Assembly (NCBI GenBank): GCA_022747635.1
Contig: JAKTNV010000023.1
Location: forward strand, 4,654,348 to 4,718,347
Direction: 5' to 3'
Source of the DNA: Hetaerina americana
Taxonomy: Eukaryota > Arthropoda > Insecta > Odonata > Calopterygidae
DNA length: 64,000 bases
Shown: positions 12,064 to 24,463 of the stretch, in pieces
Layout of the letters: every line of letters begins with the position of its first letter
How positions within the stretch are numbered: the stretch's first letter is position 1
The notes under the pieces: model-generated
What the model was told of the DNA's origin: nothing
Database searches by the model: none
The model's input: the letters and a program-made list of their open reading frames with translations, nothing else
Made by a program: the position numbers and the translations under genes

Positions 12064-12388
12064 CCTTGATGTAGTGGAAACTCCTAACTTTCTAGAGGAC
12101 TCGGCTAGTTCATGTAGTTCACTCTCCAAACTGTGTTCTGCTAGCTCATTGGGTCTAGCATCTGATGAAACCTCTGCATTTATTGACTTTACTTACCTTA
12201 ACCTCTGTAAAAGTGTTTTCACCACTGCAGACACTGTAACTCTTCAAAGTGGTTCAGATCAATCAAACAGCACTAAAAGTGAGCCCACTGTCATTTTCCA
12301 ATCTGAACCTCATGATGAACCATCTAGAACAGCAGTTATGGATTTGCTTGACTCAATTATCATGGAAATGAGTTCCGATATTGAGTGA
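12064..12388 (+). CDS. Terminal coding exon of an unrecognised gene
   Basis: A strong acceptor (pyrimidine tract plus CAG at 12061-12063) opens a frame of about 107 residues ending at a TGA (12386-12388). The peptide starts LDVVETPNFLEDSASS after a split codon (the exon begins with the third base of a codon). It is rich in Ser, Thr, Asp and Glu, contains a Cys/Ser-rich SSLSKLCSASSLG segment, and ends with an acidic, amphipathic tail (MDLLDSIIMEMSSDIE). There is no known domain; such low-complexity acidic tails are common at the C-termini of regulatory proteins, but that is only an analogy. The apparent ATG at 12038 lies inside the acceptor tract and is unlikely to be used. Upstream exons were not found, so they may be left of the window or hidden in the preceding AT-rich DNA. 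Confidence 0.45.
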
Positions 12389-15129
12389 GGCCTACAAGTA
12401 CCATGAAAGTATTTTGTAAAAACCAAAGTTATTTACTCAATGGTATTATGTAATCACATGAATTTTGGAAAGAAGTGATTTATAAATGTTTCATTACTAG
12501 TATTAAATGAATTCTTGTATTTCAGAGCATTTAATGGGTTGATATGAATCAAAAAAAATTTTAATGTTTTTGATTTGTGATATTTTAAGTACATTAACTC
12601 ATTAAAAAGGCTGAATTGGAATGTATGCATGCTATAAGGTATGCACGAAGTATTAATTAATAGTGATTAAAGGGTATGCTAACAGCTGGATGCATACCAT
12701 AATTTTCCGTGTATAATATGCATTGTCTCAAATGTTATTTATCCACAAGAGGGTATCTTTTGCGTGGTCACAAATTTGAAGTATTTTTTCTTTTCCTGTT
12801 TTGTATTACATGTATCAATGCAATTTCAACCAGTAAATGCCATGCGATTTCTGGCTCTTAAAGTCAATATCCGTACTAAGTTTTGAAATGGTAATCATAT
12901 ATGTGTTAAAATCTAGTTAAATTGATCCTTTTTGGTTAGATGCCCATGATATTTTTTGAGCATTATCTGGCCACAGTCATGGGGTGATCCTGTCACTCAT
13001 AAACCTGGTTCGCTCTGAATTAATTCCAAATATTAAGCAAAGTAAACTTTTTCATACATTAATCACTCTACTAAAGATTTCTGGTGAGTGGATTATCTTC
13101 ATCAAGTTGGACCTTAGTAGTTTATGGGGTAGCAATGGAAAGCTTACATAATTCATAAATTCTGTTAAACGAGAGTTGATGAATTGATACTATCATGAAT
13201 AGTATGGATATGATAGTTAAAAGAGAAATGAGTCAGTTTGTAGAAGTCATTGAGCTGTAATGTAGGAATGAGGAAAAGATGTTTTTGTATATAAAATTTG
13301 TCTCATGATCACAATGTGTGCTGAGAGACATAAATGGGCAGTAAGAAAGGGAGACTCCCTCCACTAGGCATGCTGTATCAGTAAATGTGAAGGGCTGATA
13401 TTTTCCAAAGAGGAAGTTTGAAAACAAGTGCATATTGCACACGATAATGGGAACATTTACATTTTGCTCATGAAAATACTGTGGCTAATTATAAACGGAA
13501 AATTATGGTTACTTAATTAGTTTTGAAAGGGTTCATTTTAATATTTTTGCCATGATTATTTTCTGGTTTTGATTGTAAAATTTATTTTCTGTAGATGATT
13601 TAAATAACAGGTTAAAGGCTAGAATTGAAAAGAGTAGTCACTCGGGGTTTTTTCCCATTTTTGTATTTAAGTTTTGTGTTTCATTCTTGTGAATGTTGCT
13701 CTGTCACTAACAGAAACTTGTCATACCACTGAATGAGATGGTAATATAATTGTTGTTATTAGCTCTAAGGTGGTACTTTGTTGAACGTATTTTCATATTT
13801 ATCAGTGTTGTGTACATAATTTGAGCCAAAGTTGACGGAAAATACTCATATAGGGATTATTTCTTGACTGAGAAAAATGAGAATGTACGGCAAGCGTTTG
13901 GATAATAATGCAATTTTAAAGTAATCCCTAATAAATGTTGATATTCTTTAATTCAAAATATCTGTTAATGGATCAGTATATTTCAGGTTTTTAAATAAAT
14001 TTAATGTCTGATCAAAGTATTAAGTGGATAATGCTGTCTGTCACTGTTATAATTGTCTTTTGGAAAACTTCTTTGTTACTCTAGTAGCAGATTTTTTATT
14101 TAAATAAATGAAAGCTTATTTTTTCATTTCAAACCTGGAAATATTATGGTAGTCAATATTTTATCTTGCTTTGCAATCATGGGCAGCTTATGAAAGCCAT
14201 CTTAGATATCCGGCAAGTTTTTTTTCCACCTTTTGATATAATATTTTTCTTTAGAAATAAATATTTTTTTAGTGGTTTGTCTATTGATTGTGTGCAATTA
14301 AATTATGCAAAGTTCCTATTTGTTTTGTATAAATATTATGTTGAAGGATGCTCAAGTAATGTTGTTGTACTTAAACAATAACACTTCTGTTATTTCAATG
14401 AGCTGCTTGAAATAATTATATTTTTACTGTTTTCATTGAGACCTAAGGAGGAAGTGTTGTTCTTAAATATATTTTATGATGTTTGGAATATAAAAGAAAA
14501 TTGATGAGTCAAATCAATTGTCATTAATTGACATTGAATATTTCTTCATGAATTTAACATAAATCAGAAGTCGTAATTTATGTTATCTTTTTATAAAATT
14601 ACAAAAGTATTTTTGTAATGAAAAAAATTTTAATGTATTTATAAAAAAGTGTATTTGTACCTGAGATTTTCAGTCATTAAAGAGGAATCTTTAGTGCTTT
14701 TTGTTTTGTTATTTTGTGCATGATTTCTTTTACAATTTTTTAGGACTACAGCATAGCTCAAGATTAACATTTTTCACTGCATGTAGATAATGCACTGCCA
14801 TACAACACCTTGGTGTATTAGTTTTGGTCTTTATAATTTGTTTTGTGGATTTCATATAGGTGGTTTACTGGCTAGGTATAATCAAATTTCTAAATGGTTT
14901 TAGGTAAAGTAAGTAAATCTCCTATACTTCCTTCTGGGCACCATGATAACATTTCCATCATTCCGTGGCAAAACTTTTAATTCAAATCAATATCTTCATT
15001 TTCAATAATTGTCAATAATATTATCTGAAACAAAAATTCTCCTAACACATTCATTTATAGTTTACCGCTTAGATGGTTTCTAATTCATGATTTAGTCATT
15101 TAGCTGTATTAAATGTCTACTGCATCAGT
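12389..15129. other. AT-rich stretch, plausible 3' UTR plus intergenic DNA
   Basis: If the exon at 12064-12388 is real, its 3' untranslated region starts here. Candidate poly(A) signals (AATAAA) occur near 13929, 13995, 14105 and 14250. No other gene or repeat could be recognised. Confidence 0.35.
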
Positions 15130-15785
15130 TCCACCAAAACGGAATGTGTGGATCCGATTGACTGCTTGGGCGTCGCTGTCACTCACAACCTCTCCTGGTT
15201 GGAGCACGTGCAGGGAGTGCATGGACAGGATAACCAAGGATTGGGATTTATTGGGGGAGTGCTGGTTAAATGTGATGAAAAGGTGAAATAGAAATGTTAT
15301 CTTTCTCTGGTTAAGCCTTATTTAGAATGTGGTGCTAGTGTATGGGATCCTGAAGTTAGAATGATTGCCGAATCGGATCGCATGCAGCTTAGAGGAGCCA
15401 GATTGGTGAAACATCATTATGATAAACTGAGTCGAGTATCAAAATTGATGTAGGAGCTAGGCCGGGAGTCCCTCACACACAGTTAATTTGTAGATTAAAT
15501 ATCTTGCGTTAATTGGAAGGATGTCTCTTTAGCAGTGATGTTGAAAATTTATTATTGCCCCCATCATACCATGGTAAGCAGGATCATGCCATTGGAATTG
15601 GTGAAATTGATGAGTGTGGAGCAGGTGGATATAAGATGTCATTTTTTGTATGAAAGATAAGGGATCATGATAAAGTTGTCCAACCATAGTAGGGGTAAAA
15701 AATATTTGGGTCTAAATTATTCTGGTGTGTATCACCCCATGTCACTCACCTTAGCAGTGGCTTGCAGGGTACTAAAAAAATACTT
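15130..15785 (+). mobile_element. LINE 3' remnant (CR1/Jockey-like reverse transcriptase C-terminus)
   Basis: The plus strand reads DCLGVAVTHNLSWLEHV, then GLGFIGGVL, KCYLSLVKPYLECGASVWDP and RMQLRGARLVKHHY. These are the usual order of blocks in the C-terminal domain just after the reverse transcriptase of CR1/Jockey-type LINEs. Stops interrupt it after DEKVK and again near 15450. Nothing of the catalytic reverse transcriptase core is present, as expected for a 5'-truncated LINE insertion. The clade name is a best guess. Confidence 0.65.
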
Positions 15786-18700
15786 TAAAAAGTTTAGTAA
15801 ATAGGTAGGAGGTACACTGTAAGTCTGAACTACATAAGTGTCTATGTATGTGAGACCATAAAAAAGTCTTAAATAAGAGCCCTTACTCTCACTTTATTTA
15901 AACTTTAGCATAGTTCTTCCAGAATGCTGTCTAGTCAAAGTAATTAATTGCTTTACTTCATCTTATTTATTGTTTTGTATCTTAAAATGTGGAACTTCTT
16001 GCTTAATACCAATGTTATCCTACAGATTATTTTTATATTTAACTGGCTGATCTATTTCTTTTCCATAAAGTCCTTCTATGTATATTCATTCATTTATTCA
16101 ACCTGAAATTTACTATAGTATATGGTACTTGTTAAATGGTGCTTAGTCACCCAGAAAATACTTCGTACATTTTCACACTAAAAGTATCGTGACTAGACGG
16201 AATGAGTTCGACTAATTCTCACATAAGGGCATCATTATGAACTCAATGAAATATGTAAACAGTTATGATGCTGATGAATTAAGGGAGTTGTAGTGGACAG
16301 GGCAGAGTAGCAGAAAGGAATAAATGGAAATCAGGTGGCAGGAATTGTCAGCTATGTTGGAAAATTTAGATGATGTTACCTCTCCCAGAACCTAGGAGGT
16401 GAATCCTAGGTACCATTGCGTTAGACAAGTATCCTAGGTATTTCTCAGCGCCTAGGTTCCATTACCAATATAAAATGTCTATAGAATTTTTTAAAAACTT
16501 TTTGCATGTTGGTAGTTGGTATGCCTTGTCTGCAAAAGGATTAATTAACTTATTTTCTTTTGTAATAGCAGAAACCATTTGAAATATAAGGCCGGAACTG
16601 ATACCTATGTACCAATATCCAGCTCAGGAATCATAGGTAGCATACTACTTGGGCACTGAATATCACCCCTTCAGCAATACTAGTACGGTGAATGTTGTCA
16701 AGCCTGAGGTCTCATTGTGAAGTATATTGTATGCAGTTTTAGGAGCAGTAATCCAAAAATATTCACCAAGTATTCAGTAAAACAGTGATAATTCATTAAG
16801 TAAAAAGTAGGTAAAAGTTAATATCACAAAATGGATTTCATGAATCTTTTGAGTAATTTTGATCTTTGTTCTCTTCTGTACTCAATTCAAGTTAGAATTT
16901 TCTGAAAACATGTGCTGCTGTAATGTTATTCATTAGACTTCAGCTCTTTCCCAGAATTGCCTACAGGTCAATGAGAAATTAATTCATAAGCATTGTTAAT
17001 TTAAAAAGTCAGGGCATCTTGTTGGTGATGAATACTTAGATGAAGAGGTTGTGATGTGAAAGATTACTTACTGTACTTAATAATTCCTATTTAATCTAAA
17101 TGATGTGTTAACTGTACTGTAGAATATACTTACATTTGAACTTAGCTTACATGACACCTTTACTAGGTTACTACTCATTGATAAATGAATTTCTCAGTCT
17201 ATTTTATTAATGAGTTTCCCTTAGTTTCAATGTAGCCTTATGATATGCCATGCAGCAAGTAACAAAGTGTGTTGTCAGTAGTATCATGTAAACAATTTCA
17301 TGCATGAAATTTTAATGGTTATTTAATTCACTCTAATCTAATCTGTAGGTACTTTGTTGCTTAAATGTGTGATGAAACAGTATCAATTACATAAGTAAAA
17401 GAAGTGTAGTAGTCAGACTGGAATCATAAAAATTATCTAAAAGGAACAAGATAAAGATATTGGAAAGATTACATACTCAATGAGTTTGGTAAGAAGAACC
17501 TCGAAAAATGCTTGCAATTAGTGTCTGTTGAAAATTTTTATCATGGTTATGTCATATCAGTTGAAAATTACAAGTTTGTTTAAAACACTGAAGGTGGATT
17601 AACATAGGGAATTGTAAAATATGGAAAATAGGCATAGCTTATATTTTTTCTAAATATTACAGCAATTATGCTATTAATAGAATTACTGTAGTGATACCCA
17701 AGTGTTTAAATGCAATGTGGAATCATGTGTATGATCTGGAGACCCATGGCAAGATTAAAAGTATTTGTAGAAGTATATCCTGGAAAAGGAAGATTATTGG
17801 TGACTAAAAAATTTTTCTTTTTAAGCCTAAACATTTATGGCATGCATAAAAATCTTACTATGATCTGACTACAATGATTAAGATAAAAGTGTAGATGTAG
17901 TGAATAAATAAATCCTTCCTTTTATCATTCCTGGCTCCATCATGAGCCAGGACAGAAGAATCTAGATTTTACAAAAGCATTGATTTCACATGAATGAGCA
18001 GGAGCAGCTGATTTCCAATGTATTCTTATGGAAATATTATTTGAAATGAAATGTAAATTTGATATAACCATGTTATGTAAACCTGTTTTGGTTCTTGGAG
18101 GAAGCATCAAATTGTTTTTATGGAATAAGCAACTGAACTTATTGAATTTACCCAGCAATCGAAAGATTCACAAGTTACTAAATTAATGGTTTAAAGTTTT
18201 CTTATGCCTTCCTATCAGCCCATTCATTTGCTCTGAATTGTAGTGTGCACTTTCTAATAGTTATTTCATATTTTTATTATACTTCCATTCCCTGGGAAAA
18301 TACTGATAGACTACTATGTTAAAGTCATTTCTGAATGAAGAATTTACAAGATTGACCTTGGGAACACCCATCTGCTGATCTCAATGACATAATTTGCTTG
18401 CTCAGAAACCATTCGCACACATATATGGACTTAGCTTGTTCTAAATTCACTCTTAGACTTAACTAAATACTTAAAAACAAATTACTGATTATATGAATGG
18501 GCCTATTCTTCCAAAAATGCTAAAATACTTTCATGTAATTCATGTCAAAATGAGGATTTAAAGAAATTGTTATGCCTGGTGGTGTCATCATTTTATGCTG
18601 TGTTCTGTCAAATGCATCACTGTAGGTCTTAGAATGTATTCTGAATCATCATTGCTTTCATGATACAGAACATTTATTGGCCGCTCATGCTTAAATATGG

Positions 18701-19099
18701 CAATACTATGCAACAGCAGCCTGGGTAACACAATATAAGATGCTCTTTTTTTTCTTTTCAAAAAGTCTTTAAAATCACCTGAGGGTGATTATAAAAATGC
18801 ATACTAAAATTTTTTACCTGGTTTTTTATCTAATTATTTATATTTTCTGTTTACTTATTTTTTAATAAGTTTGAGCATTTGAAGAGCCAAGTTTACGTAT
18901 ATGGTTCAAATGTTTTTCATATGAAATATAACTTGCATTTGTAGATCATTAAATTATTATTTCCCTTGCAGTGACTGTAGAAATGATTCAATAATCTCTT
19001 CTGCAGTTTTTTGAAAGGTTTTAATGCCATAGAATAATTTTTAAGTATGCTTACATGTGTAAGAAAATGATTGGTGATTAATCATTGTAGAATATAATT
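15786..19099. other. AT-rich non-coding stretch
   Basis: No recognisable gene, repeat family or RNA was found. The short minus-strand open frame at 17940-18158 shows nothing domain-like. Confidence 0.4.
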
Positions 19100-19890
19100 T
19101 GTCTCTTTGGTGGCCTCTTTTCCTATTTTATCAGTTGGAATAGTTTGTGAATAGCATATGGTATCACCTCATAAGAGGTTCTCTGTTGAATCCATAATTC
19201 TTTCATTCCCATGGAGGAATGTCCTGTGTAATGTCATCCAGAAATCTCATTCAATAGGTCTCTTCCTCTATTTCTTTAAGCCTCCATCCTTTCATCAGTC
19301 AGGTTTATACACCCATCAGAATCCCTTGACATGTGTCCTACTAGCCTCTTTCTTCCATTTGCTTTGTTTGCTGATACGTCACCATCCAGAATGTCTTTAT
19401 TGCTTGCGATGTCCAAGGTGTTTAGACATGCCAATTTAGCCTGTGACATCTGCTCTGCATTTCAAAAATGAATTCTTTTAGTAGTTTTCTAGTGGGTCCA
19501 ACTTTCTGGTTCAGTGTCATTCTCACTACATAGATGCTTGCAGAATGTTTCTCCATGCATGTGCTGATTCCCTTACATCTTACTTTTAATGTCTGAAAAT
19601 TTTAATGCCTACTTCAGTGGATGGAGCTATCCTGGCTTTGGCTTTTTGTTTGATTTTCCTATTGGGCATAATAATGCTTCCAAGGTGACGGATTGTGTCT
19701 GGTCAGCTTGTCTCCTTCTAGTCTCATATCAGCCGTTCCTTCTCTGTCTACGGTATATTTCATTTTCATTTCAAATTTTGATGTCAATTATTTTCAATGT
19801 ACATTTTCCTCTGGTAAATTTTAAAGAGTTCTTGGGAGATTTCCAGATGTTCATCATTTTCTGTCACTAAGGCAGTGTGGTCCAAATAAT
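19100..19890 (-). mobile_element. Probable LINE tail remnant, antisense
   Basis: The minus strand near 19210-19390 reads KRLVGHMSRDSDGC, then MEAKRNRGRDLLNEISG when one in-frame stop is ignored. This resembles the conserved GH-x-R-H-D and basic RGR tail segment of LINE C-termini, also seen in the RTE copy at 29411-29599. The rest is too decayed to align by eye. Confidence is low because the match is short. Confidence 0.4.
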
Positions 19891-20050
19891 TCTCATTTTG
19901 TTCTGAAGTCTTCTTTTGGTTTTAATTGTATTAGTATTGTTTTCTTTTCTTTAGAAGAGTGATAATTTATCTGAATTACCTCTGTTACTGGATGTGTTTC
20001 ATGGGCAGGCTTTGATTTTCATGTTGATGCATTGGATTCATTCTGGGAAT

Positions 20051-20356
20051 GCAGTAGTAGTTTTTATGGAAGGTGACTGACAGCTAAGGTCATTTGCACC
20101 ATTAGGGGTGGATGGGAAAGGAAGGGTGGAGAGAAACCCGGCATCAGCAGCAGCCTACTCTTGTTGAAAGGTACCAAGGGGTCCGCAGTTCAATGTCCCA
20201 TCCAACGGATGTCGTACTCGCTCAAAGTGCTCACCACAAAGCACCTCAAGTAGGGATGGAGGTACCTGTGAAAGTATTTGTTGTCTCCAGGATTTGAACC
20301 CGAGTCCTGTCAGTGGGAAGCCTTTGCATTAGCCACTGCACCATCCCGATCCCCGG
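20051..20356 (-). repeat. SINE family B, copy 1
   Basis: On the minus strand it begins GGGGATCGGGATGGTGCAGTGG and has a B box GGGTTCAAATCC. The body contains CCCTACTTGAGGTGCTTTG and TGGATGGGACATTGAAC, and the 3' tail ends in AAAACTACTACTG. Relatives are at 34253-34559 (minus) and 39089-39390 (plus). The flanks GGAATGCAG and GGAATTCAG are a possible 9-bp target duplication with one difference. Confidence 0.75.
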
Positions 20357-22801
20357 GGAATTCAGGCATACTATTTTTGATTTAGGAATGTATGCTCCAA
20401 AGGTGAAGGTTTCACACAAATTGGAAGAGAAGTAAGCAGGAGCTTGGTCATAGAGGTGGATTAAGTGAAGCAATTGTAACCGATGGAATTGAGGGATATA
20501 ATAGTAAGGTCTACTTGGGTCCTATTACCAAGGAGAGGCATCCCATTTACCTCCATTTTTTCTTGCCTTACCCTACTCCTCACCTGGGGCTCCTCAGGCC
20601 TCCTCAATGGGGTAGTGTGGGTGGGGGGGGATTCCCAAACCCTTGTTTCCATTCCTTCCCCTCCCACCCTCATGACCCTTCCCTTCTCTGTGACCCATTA
20701 TTTCCACCAAATGTAGTGATCAGTCTCTTCTCGCCTCGGTGATTGCCAGCAGCCAAAATATGCTGCTTTTAAAGCTGTTTCATTTTTTTCTGTGTTCCAG
20801 TCTTGTCCTGGCACATCCTTAAAATGTTGTATATACTACAAATTTTTTATGTATCTTAGATTTATCAATTCTATTCACCTTTCAATGCATTGCCCCCTGA
20901 TCTGATAAGTTAACATTTTTTGTTTTTCATTATGACCTCATCTCATTAAATAAAGAATATTCTTCTTTCAAGATCTACTACGTTATTCCAATTAGACACT
21001 CATTACCTTGTTTGATCCTAGTCCCTCCCTTGGTGTTCTTCAGTATCTCTCTCTTCCCACCTCAACTTATAATCTTGTATCTATTTGATTCCACTGCCTC
21101 CTCTTCAAATGTTTGGCAAATTAAGCCAGAATCCACTTCTATCTTCTTTAACTTTATCTTTCCATAGCTCACCATGCAGAAATTTATCATATGGTGGAAT
21201 ATGTACACCAAAGCATGGAGTGAGGTTTTGGTCTGAAATGGCAATATTTCCAATGTGTTACAGCCATCATCCATCAATACATAAATGTTTGTGTTTGGTA
21301 GGCTTGTGCCTGGAAAACCTTGAAATGCCCTGGGTTTTGGAAATGTCTAGAAAGCCCACAAATATCCTGGATTGTTTGTTCAAGTTTGGAGACATGCATT
21401 TGCTTATTTGCACCAGTAAATTAGCCATAATGGCAGTCCTGCCACTGAGTGATCTTCCCTCACAAATAGCCCATTCCTGGTTGGATTCCTTTGGCAAAAT
21501 TTGAAAGCAAAGCTTGCAGCTGAGCAGCATCAGGCTCAAAAAACCCAAGAGGCAATGACACTGCTTGCTATGGCTATATTGGGAGTCATCGGGAGAAACT
21601 TTTTGCAGTACAAAAGTTCAACTTCTTTAAATGCGCTTGGTTACTCGTAGAAACTAGGCTATATAAGAGACAACATTATATTACATTTTTATGAGCTTAT
21701 ATTTATTTTGAGTTAATAATAAAACAATCGGGCAATATTGCCAGATTTTGTCTGAAAACTGGAAATGTCTTGGAATTTTGTTCTTGGATTTTTATGGCCA
21801 CCTGGCTATAACCTAAAAATGATTAGTTGGGAATGAGAAAGTGCTGTTCAAGTAAAAGGGCTAAGGAGAACACAGTCAAAAAACATAACGTAGATCATAT
21901 CTTTAACTCAAATTTCACATTGGTTAGAAAGATGTATCTTTATCTCAGTGAGCCAGAAATGTTTGGGGCAAACAGGCTGAGAGTAGAAAATTTTTGAGAA
22001 TTTTCCATATCAATGGAAAATGGGTAGCAACAACTGCAGAGCTGATATTGATTTGGAAGTAAAGTAGCTCTAATTATTCTGCTTTCTGATGCAGTCTCCT
22101 TGGTGATACCTGTTATGGGTCCATCATTTGTTGGAAGTGCAGTAAACTCATGATTATCTGTGTGCGGATTATCGGTTTTGTGGATTATGCATGCTATTCT
22201 CTTCCCAATACTTCAAAATTGTCGATAAAATTACAATTTTAAAGATAATTGAATGCTTTGAATCTTAGATATATTTATTCACTCAAGTTTGAAAGACTAT
22301 TTTGATTCCAAAATCATGAGTTCTTGACAGTGTTTAATGTTTAAATTAAAACATTTCTATATTGTCCATACTCTCCTGTTTGTTTCCCTTGTATTTATTA
22401 GCTCTGAGAATTCCACAATCTCCTTAAAGGGGAGCAAATAAATAGTTTTACTATGCAACAAATAAGTCATTAATCACCAACACTGCATTATTTTAATTGG
22501 TATCATGTGACGAATATGAATCTGTACCAGCGATCTTTTTCTCTATTCTTCCTTAATTTTTTTTTTGTTCGTCCTGGCTGCATAATGGATTTAGTTTTCA
22601 GACAATATGTTCTGTTATTCTCCTGATGATAATTGCTTTCTTCCAAAACTATATTTCTACCCTTTTAAAAGTGGCTGAAAAATGGAAAAAATGGCACTTT
22701 GCATTACAAAAGAACTCAAATTGAGGAGAGTTCATTTATTCTAATCCGTGTCACTTGTTTTAAAAACTATTTTGTTCATGTCAATTTAATCCATGTATAT
22801 A
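20357..22801. other. Mixed non-coding DNA with a short GC-rich patch
   Basis: Bases 20540-20690 are unusually C/T-rich with a run of nine or so G at about 20626; the open frames there on both strands are compositional. The frames at 21062-21548 show no domain. I recognise no element before the RTE start at about 22802. Confidence 0.35.
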
Positions 22802-23098
22802 ATGACCCCCTCCCCGGACTACAACCTTGTCGTGATGGAAGGGCTTGTGAGTTCCGATGACCCCTAGAGCTGTTCTGGCAGGAGTAATAATAATGGCTCC
22901 TGGTAGGGTCACCCATGCCAGATAGGTCGAAGGTTAGGAGCCAGACGAAAGGTAATCAACGCAGCGTCTGCTCCTCAGTGAGGCGGCTGCAATGGCGTCT
23001 GACCCCAGTGGGGCGGCCAGTAAGTGATGGTGTCACGTTAAAAACACTATTGAGGAAGGCAACGGGAAACCACCTCAATTATCATTCCCAAGAAAAAT
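22802..23098 (+). promoter_or_regulatory. RTE-like LINE 5' untranslated region
   Basis: The segment begins CCCCCTCCCCGGACTACAAC and contains CTTGTCGTGATGGAAGGGC. It precedes the endonuclease frame without a convincing separate protein. An open frame at 22915-23280 overlaps it in another frame but looks like a basic, repeat-derived chance product. In this class of LINE the internal promoter is expected near the 5' end; no specific promoter motif is claimed. Confidence 0.45.
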
Positions 23099-24418
23099 AT
23101 GATGGACAATGCAGAGATTTTGCGTCCTGGCAACTACGGGGCTTGGCCCAATTGGCCGTGTGTCGTGCCCAGCAGCGGGGGAGGCAAGGCTTCCGCGGTC
23201 GTCATCCCACGAAACCCTTGCAAGGGAATAACAGCAGCAGCAGGACAGAAGACGCAGGAGAAGAAGACCAAATTAGTTAGTATAGGAGCATGGAATGTTA
23301 GGACAATGATGAGGACAGGGAAATTGGAGAATGTTAAGCGAGAGATGCAAATGGGAAATAGAGATATTTTAGGTCTATGCGAGGTGAGATGGAAGGATAG
23401 CGGGGATTACTGGAGCGATAAGTATAGAATAATATACAGCGGCGGGGACGAGAGCCAACGAGGGGTTGCCATAGTATTAAATGAAGAGGTAGGGAGAAGC
23501 ATAGTCAACATAGAGCAAGTAACAGATAGATTATTACTAGTAGAGATAAAAGCAGAAACGACGAACTTGGTTATTATTCAGGTATACATGCCACCGAGCA
23601 ACCATAAGGAAGAAGAGGTCGATAGGATATACGCTCAGAGGACATAATCGCATGTGTTCCTGCAGGGAAACATTTGATAGTGATGGGGGATAAGAATGCA
23701 ACAGTAGGCAAAGGAAGAGATGGTGATGAGGTGTGGGACTACGGTGTAGGCACGAGGAATGACCGCTGGGAGAAAGCAGTTGAGTTCTGCAGGAGACGGG
23801 TTAGTCATCACCAACACTTGGTTTAGACACCACAAAAGACGCAGGTATACATGGAAAATGCCAGGTGACTCAGAAAGGTATCAGCTAGATTATATCCTGG
23901 TTAGACACAGGTTTAAGAACAGTGTGATAAATTCGCACAGCTTCCCGGGAGCGGATGCGGACTCTGACCACAATTTAGTTGTTATGAAATGTAGCGCCCG
24001 TTTCAAAAATATAAGGCAGGGGCAGCGGGTTATGAAATGGAATGTAGAAGCATTAAATGGTTTGGAAAGGAAGGAGTACGAAAAGGCCGTAGAGGAAATC
24101 ATGGAGGATGGTGAAGAGCTAAGTACTATCGAAGAAAAATGGGAAAGTATCAAGAAAGGGTTGTCTAAAGCCGCAAAAGACGCTATTGGAACCGTTAACG
24201 CTAAAAGGACTAGGAAACCATGGATCACAGATGAGATAATTACAAAGATGGATGAGCAGCAAAAATGGAAGAATGTAAATACAGAATTAGGCAAAATGAA
24301 GTACAATGAATTAAACAATAAATTGAGGTGGGCAACAAATAAAGCAAAAGAAGCATGGTGGAAGATGCAGTGCGAGGATATGGAAAGTCTGCAGAGGAAG
24401 GCTGAAATTGGTGCGTAA
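23099..24418 (+). pseudogene. RTE-like endonuclease domain (frameshifted)
   Basis: The first part (23099-23647) gives SIGAWNVRTMMRTGKLENV and ILGLCEVRWKDSG, the Asn and catalytic Glu blocks of LINE apurinic endonucleases, then LVIIQVYMPPS. After a frame break near 23640, the frame reads LIVMGDKNATVG (the GDxN block). It then continues at 23759-24418 with RYQLDYILVRHRF and ADSDHNLVV (the final Asp-His pair). The enzyme nicks target DNA to prime reverse transcription. At least two frame changes make it non-functional. The catalytic blocks are otherwise intact. Confidence 0.8.
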
Positions 24419-24463
24419 TACAGATGGGTTAAATCACTGCCGGGAAGTAAGAAAGGGGGATCT

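Noticed and set aside
20461..20742. Overlapping open frames on both strands at a C/T-rich patch
   Set aside because: Pro/Ser-rich frames explained by base composition; no motifs, splice sites or repeat match.
21062..21548. Overlapping open frames up to 139 codons
   Set aside because: No recognisable domain, no splice context, and competing frames on both strands.
22802..22915. HDV-like self-cleaving ribozyme at the RTE 5' end
   Set aside because: Such ribozymes are known in some RTE elements, and TGACCC/GGGTCA and CCCTCC/GGAAGGG could pair, but I could not fit the double-pseudoknot layout. A covariance search would be needed.
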